Assembly: GCA_030637925.1 (NCBI GenBank)
Contig: DAOWFR010000054.1
Location: 1-11,907 of the forward strand
DNA: 11,907 nucleotides
Origin: Methanobacteriota archaeon
GTDB taxonomy: Archaea; Nanobdellota; Nanobdellia; Woesearchaeales; SM23-78
Reading direction: 5' to 3'
Shown piece by piece: positions 1 to 7,181 of the stretch. Position numbers and translations under genes: made by a program. Position 1 is the first letter of the stretch. Each line of letters opens with the position of its first letter. The notes under the pieces were generated by a model that saw nothing but the letters and a program-made list of their open reading frames with translations, was not told the DNA's origin and searched no databases.

Positions 1-1044
1 AAGTTACCGTTCCTGGGCATGAATCCTTTGAACCCTGTTTCTGAGAAAAAGAAGTTCTTTAATAATCCTGATTATAACCCTATTTTCAAGTATGCAAAGC
101 CTTCTCTTGTGAGTGAGAAGCTATTTAGAAAAAGCCAGGATATTGAGTTAAAAGATAGTATTATTAATCAGCTCTTACAACAAAAGCTTGAGAAGTTTAA
201 AAAGACTAATGCCATGATGCAGAGCATTGGAAGTGATGAGTTCACTTTTTTCTCAAGAGAGATTTTTGGAGTGCCAAACAAGATGCTTGTAAACAAGGCT
301 TACAATACTCTAGAAAAAGAGCCTGTTAAAGAAGAGGATGGTATTAATTCAAAACAGGTTCTTGATATTATGAAGAAGGTGCTTGAAGAGTTTAAACTTA
401 ATGACTGGGGTGTTGGTATGAAGAAGATGCCTGCTAATGCTGCTGTGCTTGTATCAAGAAAAAGGGTTTATGTGAAAAAGAATGTTATGTTCCCTCTTAG
501 TTTTCTTAGAAGAGTTATTGTGCATGAGATAGGCACGCATGTTTTCAGAGCTGCGAATGGTGAGCATCAACCTTACAAGATATTTAAAACAGGCTTGCCT
601 AATTATCTTATGACAGAGGAAGGATTGGCTGTTAATGCAGAGGAAATGAATGATTGTTTAAAGATTAATACTCTAAGAGTTTATGCTGGCAGAGTACTGG
701 GTGTTCATTTATCATTACAAACAGGCTTTAGACAAGTGTTTGATGAGCTAAGAAAATACTTTAATGAAAACCTTGCCTGGAAGATTACGTTAAGAGCAAA
801 GAGAGGATTAATAGATACTTCTAAGCCAGGAGCTTACACAAAGGATTACCTATATCTAAAAGGTTATTATGAGGTTAAGAAATTCTTAGAAGAAAAGGGT
901 AATAAAGGCTTGACAACGCTTTATTATGGTAGAATAGGTTTAGAACATGTTCCTCTTATAAAGCAGATTGAAGGCTTGAAAGAGCCAGGGTTGGTACCAG
1001 TGTCAAAGAATTTCAGAAAGATGCTGAAAGGAGTAAGCATATAA
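1..1044 (+). CDS. DUF1704-family metallopeptidase (MATCAP-like), probably 5'-partial
   Basis: This is probably a zinc metallopeptidase of the DUF1704 family, which includes bacterial QEGLA-motif proteins and the eukaryotic tubulin carboxypeptidases MATCAP1/2. Counting from the ATG at 19 (341 aa), the metal-binding signature HEIGTH lies at residues 169-174 (HExxxH spacing). The glutamate motif TEEGLA lies at 199-204 and would provide the third zinc ligand. The N-terminal NPxFxY-like segment (YNPIFKY, 19-25) also fits the family. The reading frame is open to base 1 and adds KLPFLG before the ATG, so the true start may lie outside the window; a start at 19 is the alternative. No signal peptide is visible, so the enzyme is probably cytoplasmic. 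The substrate is unknown; tubulin processing cannot be assumed in an archaeon. Family assignment is fairly sure, function is not. Confidence 0.82.
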   Translation, partial: KLPFLGMNPLNPVSEKKKFFNNPDYNPIFKYAKPSLVSEKLFRKSQDIELKDSIINQLLQQKLEKFKKTNAMMQSIGSDEFTFFSREIFGVPNKMLVNKAYNTLEKEPVKEEDGINSKQVLDIMKKVLEEFKLNDWGVGMKKMPANAAVLVSRKRVYVKKNVMFPLSFLRRVIVHEIGTHVFRAANGEHQPYKIFKTGLPNYLMTEEGLAVNAEEMNDCLKINTLRVYAGRVLGVHLSLQTGFRQVFDELRKYFNENLAWKITLRAKRGLIDTSKPGAYTKDYLYLKGYYEVKKFLEEKGNKGLTTLYYGRIGLEHVPLIKQIEGLKEPGLVPVSKNFRKMLKGVSI

Positions 1045-1051
1045 GATTAAC

Positions 1052-1060
1052 TTTAAATAT
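1052..1060 (+). promoter_or_regulatory. TATA box for the RNase HII gene
   Basis: The sequence TTTAAATAT lies in the 39-bp gap after the DUF1704 gene, centred about 28 nt before the ATG at 1084. In archaea transcription starts about 25 nt after the TATA box, so the RNase HII mRNA would be leaderless or nearly so. No Shine-Dalgarno sequence precedes the ATG, which agrees. The gene therefore seems to be transcribed independently of its upstream neighbour. Confidence 0.6.
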
Positions 1061-1083
1061 ACCCGCCTGTTTCTTGGGCTCTA

Positions 1084-1728
1084 ATGATAATCGCTGGTGT
1101 TGAAGAGGCTGGCCGTGGCCCTGTGATTGGCCCAATGGTCATGGCTATTGCTTGTGTTAATGAAAAAGATGAGTTCAAATTAAAAACTCTTGGAGTAAAG
1201 GATTCTAAGTTATTAACTCCCTTGCAAAGGGAAAGACTGTATAATGAAATAAAAGACCTTTGTGATTACCATATTATTAAGGTTAGTCCTAAGGAGATTG
1301 ACTCTGCTGTTAATAGTGAGGATACTAATCTTAACTGGCTGGAAGCAGACAAAGCAGTAGTTCTTATAAACAAGCTAAAGCCTAAAAGGGTAATCCTGGA
1401 CTGTCCAAGCACTAATCTAAAAGAGTACAAGAAGTATATACAAAAAAGGCTTAAGTACAAGCCAAAGATTGTTGTGGAGCACAAAGCAGATGTTAAGTAT
1501 ACTATTGTAGGTGCTGCCAGCATACTAGCAAAGGTTGTAAGGGATAATGAAATAAAAAAGCTCAAGGCAAAGCACAAGGTTAATTTTGGGAGTGGCTATC
1601 CAAGCGACCCCTTAACAATTGAGTTCACAAGAAAGAATTATAATAAATACCCTTTCTTTAGGCAGAGCTGGGAGACATGGCAAAAAGCCAAGAAGCATGG
1701 AGGACAGAAAAAGCTGGGGGAGTTCTGA
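1084..1728 (+). CDS. rnhB: Ribonuclease HII, with Glu replacing the first catalytic Asp
   Basis: RNase HII cuts the RNA strand of RNA/DNA hybrids and removes single ribonucleotides from genomic DNA. The protein is 214 aa, normal for archaeal RNase HII. The N-terminal active-site block reads AGVEEAGRGPVIGP (residues 4-17), where the family has DEAGRG, so the first metal-binding aspartate (position 7) is glutamate. The codons GAA GAG are unambiguous. The other carboxylates are present: Glu8, Asp106 (ILDCPS) and Asp136 (HKADVKY). The GRG motif (10-12) and the conserved Tyr172 in SGYPSD are also kept. The ASILAKVVRD helix (145-154) is typical. The stop codon abuts the stop of the convergent secreted-protein gene. 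Identity is secure; whether the Asp-to-Glu change alters activity cannot be read from the sequence. Confidence 0.95.
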   Translation: MIIAGVEEAGRGPVIGPMVMAIACVNEKDEFKLKTLGVKDSKLLTPLQRERLYNEIKDLCDYHIIKVSPKEIDSAVNSEDTNLNWLEADKAVVLINKLKPKRVILDCPSTNLKEYKKYIQKRLKYKPKIVVEHKADVKYTIVGAASILAKVVRDNEIKKLKAKHKVNFGSGYPSDPLTIEFTRKNYNKYPFFRQSWETWQKAKKHGGQKKLGEF

Positions 1729-2265
1729 TTATTCATTATCATAACCATACCCTATAACAGCATCTATATAAGCTGGTTTATCCCCTATATTAATTATTTT
1801 TATTGTGTCTACCCAGACCCCTGAACTTTGATGTATACTTATTCCTCCTGGCACAACACCAGGAAGTATTTCTCTCCAGGCATAGGTATCTTCAATGGGT
1901 ACTTTCGCTGCAACCGTGCAATTGCATCCTTTTTTTGCAACTATTCGACCTGAATCATAGAAGGTGTAGAATGCAAAAGGCTTTGACATCTTTAGAGTCA
2001 ACACTCCTCCTTGGTGTATAATAGCATAAGCAGCTCCAGGATCTGTTTTTGCATCAGGCTTACCAAGAGCATTCCAAGGAAAGTCAACATCTTTTGTTTC
2101 TTCATAAATAACTTTTTGTGCATAGTGCTCCTTAGCCTTAATCCTTGTTTGTGTAGTGCCAGGCCCAAGAGTAGTCATATTTTCTTTTAGAATGTTAATC
2201 CCAGATACAGGCATAGCTGTTAATGAGGACGCAATATATAAAGCAACAATCTTTTCCAATATCAT
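1729..2265 (-). CDS. Small secreted protein of unknown function (beta-sandwich-like)
   Basis: This is a 178-aa protein with a hydrophobic N-terminus (residues 6-22, IVALYIASSLTAMPVSG) that looks like a signal peptide. The mature part contains NALGKPDA (about 66-73), then GGVLTLKM and aromatic or beta-rich segments. This ALGxPD...GGxLTL pattern resembles surface beta-sandwich (discoidin-like) domains, but I cannot name the family. The only cysteines form a CNC motif, and the same site carries an N-C-T sequon. A second sequon (NMT) lies just after the signal region. A G-rich AGGGGG element 6 nt before the ATG may act as ribosome binding site. The gene converges on rnhB with no gap and is divergent from smc. 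It is a real gene by composition and signals; its role is unknown. Confidence 0.7.
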   Translation of the reverse strand: MILEKIVALYIASSLTAMPVSGINILKENMTTLGPGTTQTRIKAKEHYAQKVIYEETKDVDFPWNALGKPDAKTDPGAAYAIIHQGGVLTLKMSKPFAFYTFYDSGRIVAKKGCNCTVAAKVPIEDTYAWREILPGVVPGGISIHQSSGVWVDTIKIINIGDKPAYIDAVIGYGYDNE

Positions 2266-2302
2266 TTTATCCCCCTACTAATAAGAGGGTAATCAAGCTT
2301 TT

Positions 2303-2312
2303 TATTTAAATA
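2303..2312 (-). promoter_or_regulatory. TATA box for the secreted-protein gene
   Basis: On the minus strand this reads as an AT-rich ATTTAAATA element about 40-47 nt before the ATG at 2265. It predicts a start near 2283 and a short leader of about 18 nt containing the GGGGG ribosome-binding-like element. Prediction from spacing only. Confidence 0.4.
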
Positions 2313-2325
2313 TTCTTAAAAACAA

Positions 2326-2349
2326 CAAAAATTCAAAAAAGAATTTTTG
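2326..2349. repeat. Perfect 9-bp inverted repeat, distal of a tandem pair
   Basis: The arms CAAAAATTC (2326-2334) and GAATTTTTG (2341-2349) are exact reverse complements separated by six A residues. The repeat sits between the predicted TATA boxes of the divergent secreted-protein and smc genes, only 2 bp from the second repeat. Being upstream of both TATA boxes, it would not be transcribed and is more likely a DNA-level protein site or cruciform than an RNA hairpin. Confidence 0.65.
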
Positions 2350-2351
2350 AG

Positions 2352-2377
2352 TTGCCATACAAAAAAACGTATGGCAA
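2352..2377. repeat. Perfect 9-bp inverted repeat, smc-proximal of a tandem pair
   Basis: The arms TTGCCATAC (2352-2360) and GTATGGCAA (2369-2377) are exact reverse complements with an 8-nt spacer of seven A and one C. The mixed-base arms make chance pairing less likely than for the neighbouring AT-rich repeat. It ends about 11 bp before the predicted smc TATA box, a fitting place for an activator or repressor operator. The regulator is unknown. Confidence 0.7.
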
Positions 2378-2387
2378 AACCATAACC

Positions 2388-2396
2388 TTTTTATAC
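2388..2396 (+). promoter_or_regulatory. smc promoter (TATA box), leader with Shine-Dalgarno-like site
   Basis: The TTTTTATAC element predicts transcription from about 2415, giving a leader of roughly 55 nt. GGTGA at 2457-2461, 10 nt before the smc ATG at 2472, matches the archaeal Shine-Dalgarno consensus (part of GGAGGTGA). A second TATA-like element (TTTATAG, 2412-2418) is possible. Unlike several neighbours, smc thus seems to have a leadered mRNA. Confidence 0.45.
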
Positions 2397-2471
2397 TCTT
2401 ATCTTATTAGATTTATAGTGAGTTGTCACTTTATCCTCGAGAGTTCATAATTTTATGGTGAGTGATTAGAT

Positions 2472-5400
2472 ATGACCAGAATTAATAAGATTGTTATGAA
2501 GGGCTTTAAGTCCTTTGCTTTAAAGACTGAAATAGTTTTTGGAGAGAATTTTAACTGTGTTCTAGGCCCTAATGGAGCTGGTAAGAGTAATGTTCTTGAT
2601 GCTCTGTGCTTTGTTCTTGGCAAGGCCAGTGTCAAGGGTATGAGGGCTGAGAAAGCTGCTAATTTAATATATAATGGTGGTAAGAGGAAGAGTCCTGCAA
2701 AAGAAGGGATTGTTAGTATTTATTTTGATAACACTTCAAAGATTTTTGGAGAAGAGTTTGGTGAAGAATTAGAGATTACCAGGATTGTTAAGCAGAATGG
2801 CCAGTCAACTTACAAAATTAGTGGAAAGACCAGAACCAGGCAACAGATTCTTGACCTATTAAGTAAGGCAAGGATTAATCCTGATGGTTATAACATTATC
2901 CTGCAAGGAGATATTGTCCAGTTAGTAGAAATGACTCCTATGGAAAGGCGTGGCATGATTGAGGAGATTGCTGGCATTAGTGTTTATGAAGAAAAAAAGA
3001 ACAAGGCTGTTAGGGAGCTCACAAGGGTTGAGGAAAAGCTGAATGAAGCAGGTATTATTCTTGCTGAGAGAGAGACTTATCTTAAAGAGCTTAAAAAAGA
3101 GAAGAACCAGGCTCTTCGTTTCAAAAATCTGAATGACAAGATTAAGCAGAACAAGGCTACTAGTCTTGATAACAAGATAAGGGTTAAGAAAGAGAAAAAA
3201 CAGGAGCTGGATAAAAAGATAAGTGAGAATAATAAGAAGATTGAGGCTTTGAAAAAAGAGGTTGAAAAATTAAAACAAATAATTGCTAAGAAAAAGGAGG
3301 AGATTGAGGATATTAACAAGGAGGTTGAGGAAAGAGGAGAAAAAGAACAAGTGGCTCTGCACAAAGAAGTGGAAAAGCTCAAGGTTGATGTTGCTCTTAA
3401 CAAGCAAAGAATACAAACAATTGATTCTGAGATAAAAAAGATTGGGGATAGAAGAGCAGAGCTTAATAATACTTATAAGGAATTGATAGGTAAGATTGAA
3501 ATTCTTGAGAATACTAAGAAAGAGCTTGAAGCCCAGGTTAAAAGTAAGGAAAAAGACTTTGCTCTTGTAGAAAAAAGAATTAATGAGTTCAGAAAGAAGA
3601 ATAAGTTAGAGGATGCTCAGGAAATAGATAATAAGATTGCTGAGATTGATAAAAAAGCAGATGAGTTACAAGAAGAGGTTCATAAGATAAGGGAAAAACA
3701 ACAAGAATTGTTAAGGGAGAAGGACAGGCTTGAGTTAAAAATACAATCTATTGATGACAAGATAGAAAAAGTGCTTGGTATTGAGAAGGAGAATAAGGAA
3801 AGCCTTGAAAAACTAAAAGCTTCAAAAGAAGAATTAAAGAAAAAAGAGAATGAATTAGAAAAAGCTCTTGATTATGATTCAAGCCTTGCAAAACAATTAG
3901 GAGGTGCAAGGGATAATTTATTGAAAAAAAAGGAAGAGGAGTCTGGCTTAAAAGCTCGTTCTGCAAGTATCAGGGAATCACTAGCAGGAGGCATTGCTAT
4001 TAAGAAGGTTATGGAGCTAAAAGCAAAAGCCACAATAAAAGGAATAATAGGAACTGTTTCTGAACTAGGACAAGTAAAGGATGAGTATGCTCTTGCTCTT
4101 GAAGTAGCAGCAGGTCCTAGACTAGGCAGTGTTGTTGTTGAAACAGATGCAATAGCTGCTAAGTGCATAAAGTATCTTAAGGATAACAAATTAGGTATTG
4201 CCACTTTCCTGCCTTTGAACAAGCTAAAGCCAAGACAGGTAAAGGATGAGCTAAGAAGGCTTGACAATCCTGGTGTTAAAGGACTGGCAATTGATTTAAT
4301 CACTTTTCCTGAGAAGTACAGAAAGGTGTTTGAGTATGTTTTTGGAAGCACTCTTGTGGTTGATAATGTTGAGAATGCTAGAAAACTTGGTGTTGGAAAA
4401 GAAAGAATGGTCACACTTACAGGTGACTTAATAGAAACTAGTGGTGCAATGCAAGGAGGCTTTAGAACCAGGAGAAAAGGATTAGGCTTCCAGGACAAGG
4501 AGATTGGTGAGAGGTTAAAGAAACTTGAAATAGAGATTAAAGACCTGGCAGGTATGGTTGCCAACCTTGATGTTAAGAAAAAGAACAATGAGGTAAGGAT
4601 TGGGGAGCTAAGAAAAGAAAAAGCAGAACTAGAAGCAGATGTTATAAAGCTTGAAAAGACTTTGCACCTTGACTCAGCAGACCTTGATGCTAGTAAGAAA
4701 GAAAAAGAAAAGATTGATGCTGAACTACTAGAAGTTGATAAGGAATTTGAAAAGATAAGAAAACAACTCATTGATAAAAACACAGAACTCACAGAACTAA
4801 AAAAAGAAAAGCAGAAGCTAAGAGAACAGTTAACAAAACTAAGAAGCCCTGCATTACTCGCAGAACTCAACTCTTTTGAGCAGAAAAAAACAGAGCTAAA
4901 AGAAGAGATAAATGAGCTAGAGTTAGAACAAAGGAATAATGAGAGTGAGATAAAAAATATTTTAGGACCAGAAGGAGAGAACATCCAGAAGATATTAAAG
5001 CAGCATGAAAAAGAAAAAACTGATTTCTTAAAAGAAAAAGAAGAATTAAAAGAGCTGATTGAGAAGCAGGAACAAGAACTTGAGGAAAAAGAGAAAAAAC
5101 AAGAAAAGTTTTATGTCCAGTTCAAGGCCTTGTTCAGTAATAGGACAAAGCTGAGTGATGAAGTAAGCAAGCTTGAGAGTAATATACTTATAAAAGATAA
5201 TAGTATCAGGGATTATGAGCAAAAGAACAATGAGATAGGATTAGAGAATGCAGGTATAAAAGCAGAGCTTGCAGGCCTAGAAGAAGAGTTTAAAGAATAC
5301 GAAGGAGTGCCTTTATTTGAGGATAAGAGTGAGGAAAAAATTGAGAAAGAGATAAAACAATTTGAAAAAATGATGGATGATATAGGAGCTGTTAACATGA

Positions 5401-5972
5401 AAGCCCTTGAGATTTATGAGAAAGCACAGAGTGAGTACGAGGCATTGTTAAAAAAGAAGGACAAGCTCAGCACTGAGAGAGAAGACGTGCTTGTAATGAT
5501 TAATGAGATTGACAGCAAGAAAAAAGAATTATTCATGAGAACATATGATGTGTTGAATGAGAACTTTAAGAGAATCTTTGATAATTTAACAGCCAAAGGA
5601 GACGCATTCTTTGAACTTGAAGACCCAGAAGACCCTTTTGCTGGTGGCATGACCATAAAGGTCAGAATTATTGGCAAGAAATTCTTGGATATAAGAAGCC
5701 TTAGTGGCGGAGAAAAAACCCTTACAGCCCTTGCCTTTATATTCTCAGTTCAAGAATATGCTCCTGCAAGCTTTTATATTCTTGACGAAGTAGATGCTGC
5801 TCTTGACAAGCATAACTCAGAGAAGTTTGCAAAGCTCATAAGAGGCTATTGCAGGGAAGCACAGTACCTTATCATAAGCCATAATGATGCTGTGATTAGT
5901 GAAGCAGATAATCTTTATGGTATAAGCATGAACAAGGATAGCATAAGCAAGGTTACTAGTTTGAAGATTTAG
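2472..5972 (+). CDS. smc: Chromosome segregation protein SMC
   Basis: SMC is the ATPase of condensin-like complexes that fold and segregate chromosomes; it works as a dimer with the kleisin ScpA. At 1166 aa it has the usual full length. The N-terminal head has Walker A GPNGAGKS (32-39) and the Q-loop Gln145 (NIILQGD). A long charged coiled coil runs from about 165 to 490. The hinge spans about 510-670 and ends with the glycine-rich MQGGFRTRRKG. The return coiled coil follows to about 1010. The C-terminal head has the signature LSGGEK (1077-1082), Walker B ILDEVD (1103-1108) with catalytic Glu1106, and the switch His1137 (IISHND). All ATPase residues are intact. No scpA or scpB lies next to it. 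The gene ends 2 bp before the stop of the convergent glycosyltransferase. Confidence 0.97.
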   Translation: MTRINKIVMKGFKSFALKTEIVFGENFNCVLGPNGAGKSNVLDALCFVLGKASVKGMRAEKAANLIYNGGKRKSPAKEGIVSIYFDNTSKIFGEEFGEELEITRIVKQNGQSTYKISGKTRTRQQILDLLSKARINPDGYNIILQGDIVQLVEMTPMERRGMIEEIAGISVYEEKKNKAVRELTRVEEKLNEAGIILAERETYLKELKKEKNQALRFKNLNDKIKQNKATSLDNKIRVKKEKKQELDKKISENNKKIEALKKEVEKLKQIIAKKKEEIEDINKEVEERGEKEQVALHKEVEKLKVDVALNKQRIQTIDSEIKKIGDRRAELNNTYKELIGKIEILENTKKELEAQVKSKEKDFALVEKRINEFRKKNKLEDAQEIDNKIAEIDKKADELQEEVHKIREKQQELLREKDRLELKIQSIDDKIEKVLGIEKENKESLEKLKASKEELKKKENELEKALDYDSSLAKQLGGARDNLLKKKEEESGLKARSASIRESLAGGIAIKKVMELKAKATIKGIIGTVSELGQVKDEYALALEVAAGPRLGSVVVETDAIAAKCIKYLKDNKLGIATFLPLNKLKPRQVKDELRRLDNPGVKGLAIDLITFPEKYRKVFEYVFGSTLVVDNVENARKLGVGKERMVTLTGDLIETSGAMQGGFRTRRKGLGFQDKEIGERLKKLEIEIKDLAGMVANLDVKKKNNEVRIGELRKEKAELEADVIKLEKTLHLDSADLDASKKEKEKIDAELLEVDKEFEKIRKQLIDKNTELTELKKEKQKLREQLTKLRSPALLAELNSFEQKKTELKEEINELELEQRNNESEIKNILGPEGENIQKILKQHEKEKTDFLKEKEELKELIEKQEQELEEKEKKQEKFYVQFKALFSNRTKLSDEVSKLESNILIKDNSIRDYEQKNNEIGLENAGIKAELAGLEEEFKEYEGVPLFEDKSEEKIEKEIKQFEKMMDDIGAVNMKALEIYEKAQSEYEALLKKKDKLSTEREDVLVMINEIDSKKKELFMRTYDVLNENFKRIFDNLTAKGDAFFELEDPEDPFAGGMTIKVRIIGKKFLDIRSLSGGEKTLTALAFIFSVQEYAPASFYILDEVDAALDKHNSEKFAKLIRGYCREAQYLIISHNDAVISEADNLYGISMNKDSISKVTSLKI

Positions 5973-5974
5973 TT

Positions 5975-7180
5975 CTAAACCCCCTCATCAATTGTCTCCT
6001 CTATTTCCTTGGCTGTTTTGTCCCAGTTGAATTCTTTTTCAACAATCTTTCTGGCTTCTAGGCTTATCTTTCTTTTCAGGACTTCTTGCTTTCTTAAGAA
6101 CATTATTTGCTTTGCTAGATCATAAGAGTTTCCTTCTTTAAAGAACAAGCCATTAATCCCTGGTTTTATATAATCCCTTACAAAGCCTACTTTGGTTGCT
6201 ATTACTGGCACTCCGCAGCTCATAGCTTCAAGAGTTGTTAGGCTTGTGGTCTCTGTTAGACTAGTTAAGCAGTAAACATCCATTGCCTGAAGGTAAGGGA
6301 CCACATCATTAATACTTCCAGGCAGAATTACTCCTGTAACACTTGCAAGCTTCTTCTTAATACTCTCAACACCTTCACCTACTACTATAAGGATGGTTTT
6401 GGGATGAGTCTTTTTTACAAGAATAAAGGCTCTTAATAAGGTAGAGAGGTCTTTTTCTCTTCCTAGCCTGCCGTGATGACCTATCACAAAGAAATCAGGG
6501 TCTATGCCTAGCTTCTTCTTAGCAAGTATCTTATTACCAACAGGAACAAATTTCTTGGTATCAACTCCCAGGTGTATTACTTTTTTCTTGGTTTTAATCT
6601 TCTGCCAGGTAAGCATCTCTGCAATGTTCTCAGAAGGAACTATTAACAGGCTTGACTTGTTATAAATCTTCCTGACAAAAAACTTGGTTAATACACGCAG
6701 ATACTTCATAAGCAGGGTTAAACCTATTGCTCTTGCTACTAACTCCCATTCAATTGAGTGAATAAATGATATTACTTTCTTTCTATTCCTTTTAGCAGTG
6801 ATTATTGCGAGCATGCCAATAGAACCAATGGTCTGTGAAAAGACTATGTCTGCTCTTCTTACCTCTCTTTTAATAGTCTTATAGTCAAACCTTGCAGGAT
6901 TAAAATCACCAATCCTAAACTTGGTTATAGGCATCTTCACCAGTCTGATAACTTTATCTTTCTCAGCCTCGCATGGTCCAAAGTCAGGAGCAATTATTGT
7001 GATATCATACTTATACTTTAGTCTTGGGATTATCTCTGAGAGGAATCTTGCAATACCATCCCATCTTGGTAAGAAGTTATCAGTGGCTATTAGTAATCTC
7101 TTTTTTCTTGACTCTTCTTCTTTTGTTTCTTTTCTCTTTTTCTCTTTTTTTCCCTTTTCCTTCTTAGTCTTTTTTGCCAT
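5975..7180 (-). CDS. GT4-family (GT-B fold) glycosyltransferase with lysine-rich N-tail
   Basis: This is a retaining glycosyltransferase of 401 aa that should transfer a sugar from a nucleotide donor. The N-terminal Rossmann half begins at about residue 28 (RLLIATDNFLPRWDGIARF). The donor half shows GRLGREKD (237-244; Arg238 and Lys243 are the expected diphosphate contacts), VVGEG (266-270) and an EX7E motif at Glu310/Glu318 (TETTSLTTLEAMSCGVP). It ends with the typical VGFVRDYIKPGINGLFF region. Residues 1-28 form an unusually lysine/glutamate-rich tail of unknown purpose. There are no clear membrane segments, so it is likely cytoplasmic or peripheral. The start lies 1 bp after the deacetylase stop, which implies translational coupling. 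PIG-A and BshA are GT4 enzymes that also work with PIG-L-type partners. Donor and acceptor are not readable from the sequence. Confidence 0.9.
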   Translation of the reverse strand: MAKKTKKEKGKKEKKRKETKEEESRKKRLLIATDNFLPRWDGIARFLSEIIPRLKYKYDITIIAPDFGPCEAEKDKVIRLVKMPITKFRIGDFNPARFDYKTIKREVRRADIVFSQTIGSIGMLAIITAKRNRKKVISFIHSIEWELVARAIGLTLLMKYLRVLTKFFVRKIYNKSSLLIVPSENIAEMLTWQKIKTKKKVIHLGVDTKKFVPVGNKILAKKKLGIDPDFFVIGHHGRLGREKDLSTLLRAFILVKKTHPKTILIVVGEGVESIKKKLASVTGVILPGSINDVVPYLQAMDVYCLTSLTETTSLTTLEAMSCGVPVIATKVGFVRDYIKPGINGLFFKEGNSYDLAKQIMFLRKQEVLKRKISLEARKIVEKEFNWDKTAKEIEETIDEGV

Positions 7181-7181
7181 C

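Noticed and set aside
3872..4984. A 370-aa open frame on the minus strand inside smc
   Set aside because: It is antisense to the smc hinge and coiled coil, extremely serine/phenylalanine-rich as expected for the complement of Lys/Glu-rich codons, and has no domain or start signals.
2472..5972. Possible Rad50 or other long-coiled-coil ATPase instead of SMC
   Set aside because: There is a globular hinge with the glycine-rich end rather than a CxxC zinc hook, and the head motifs are SMC type.
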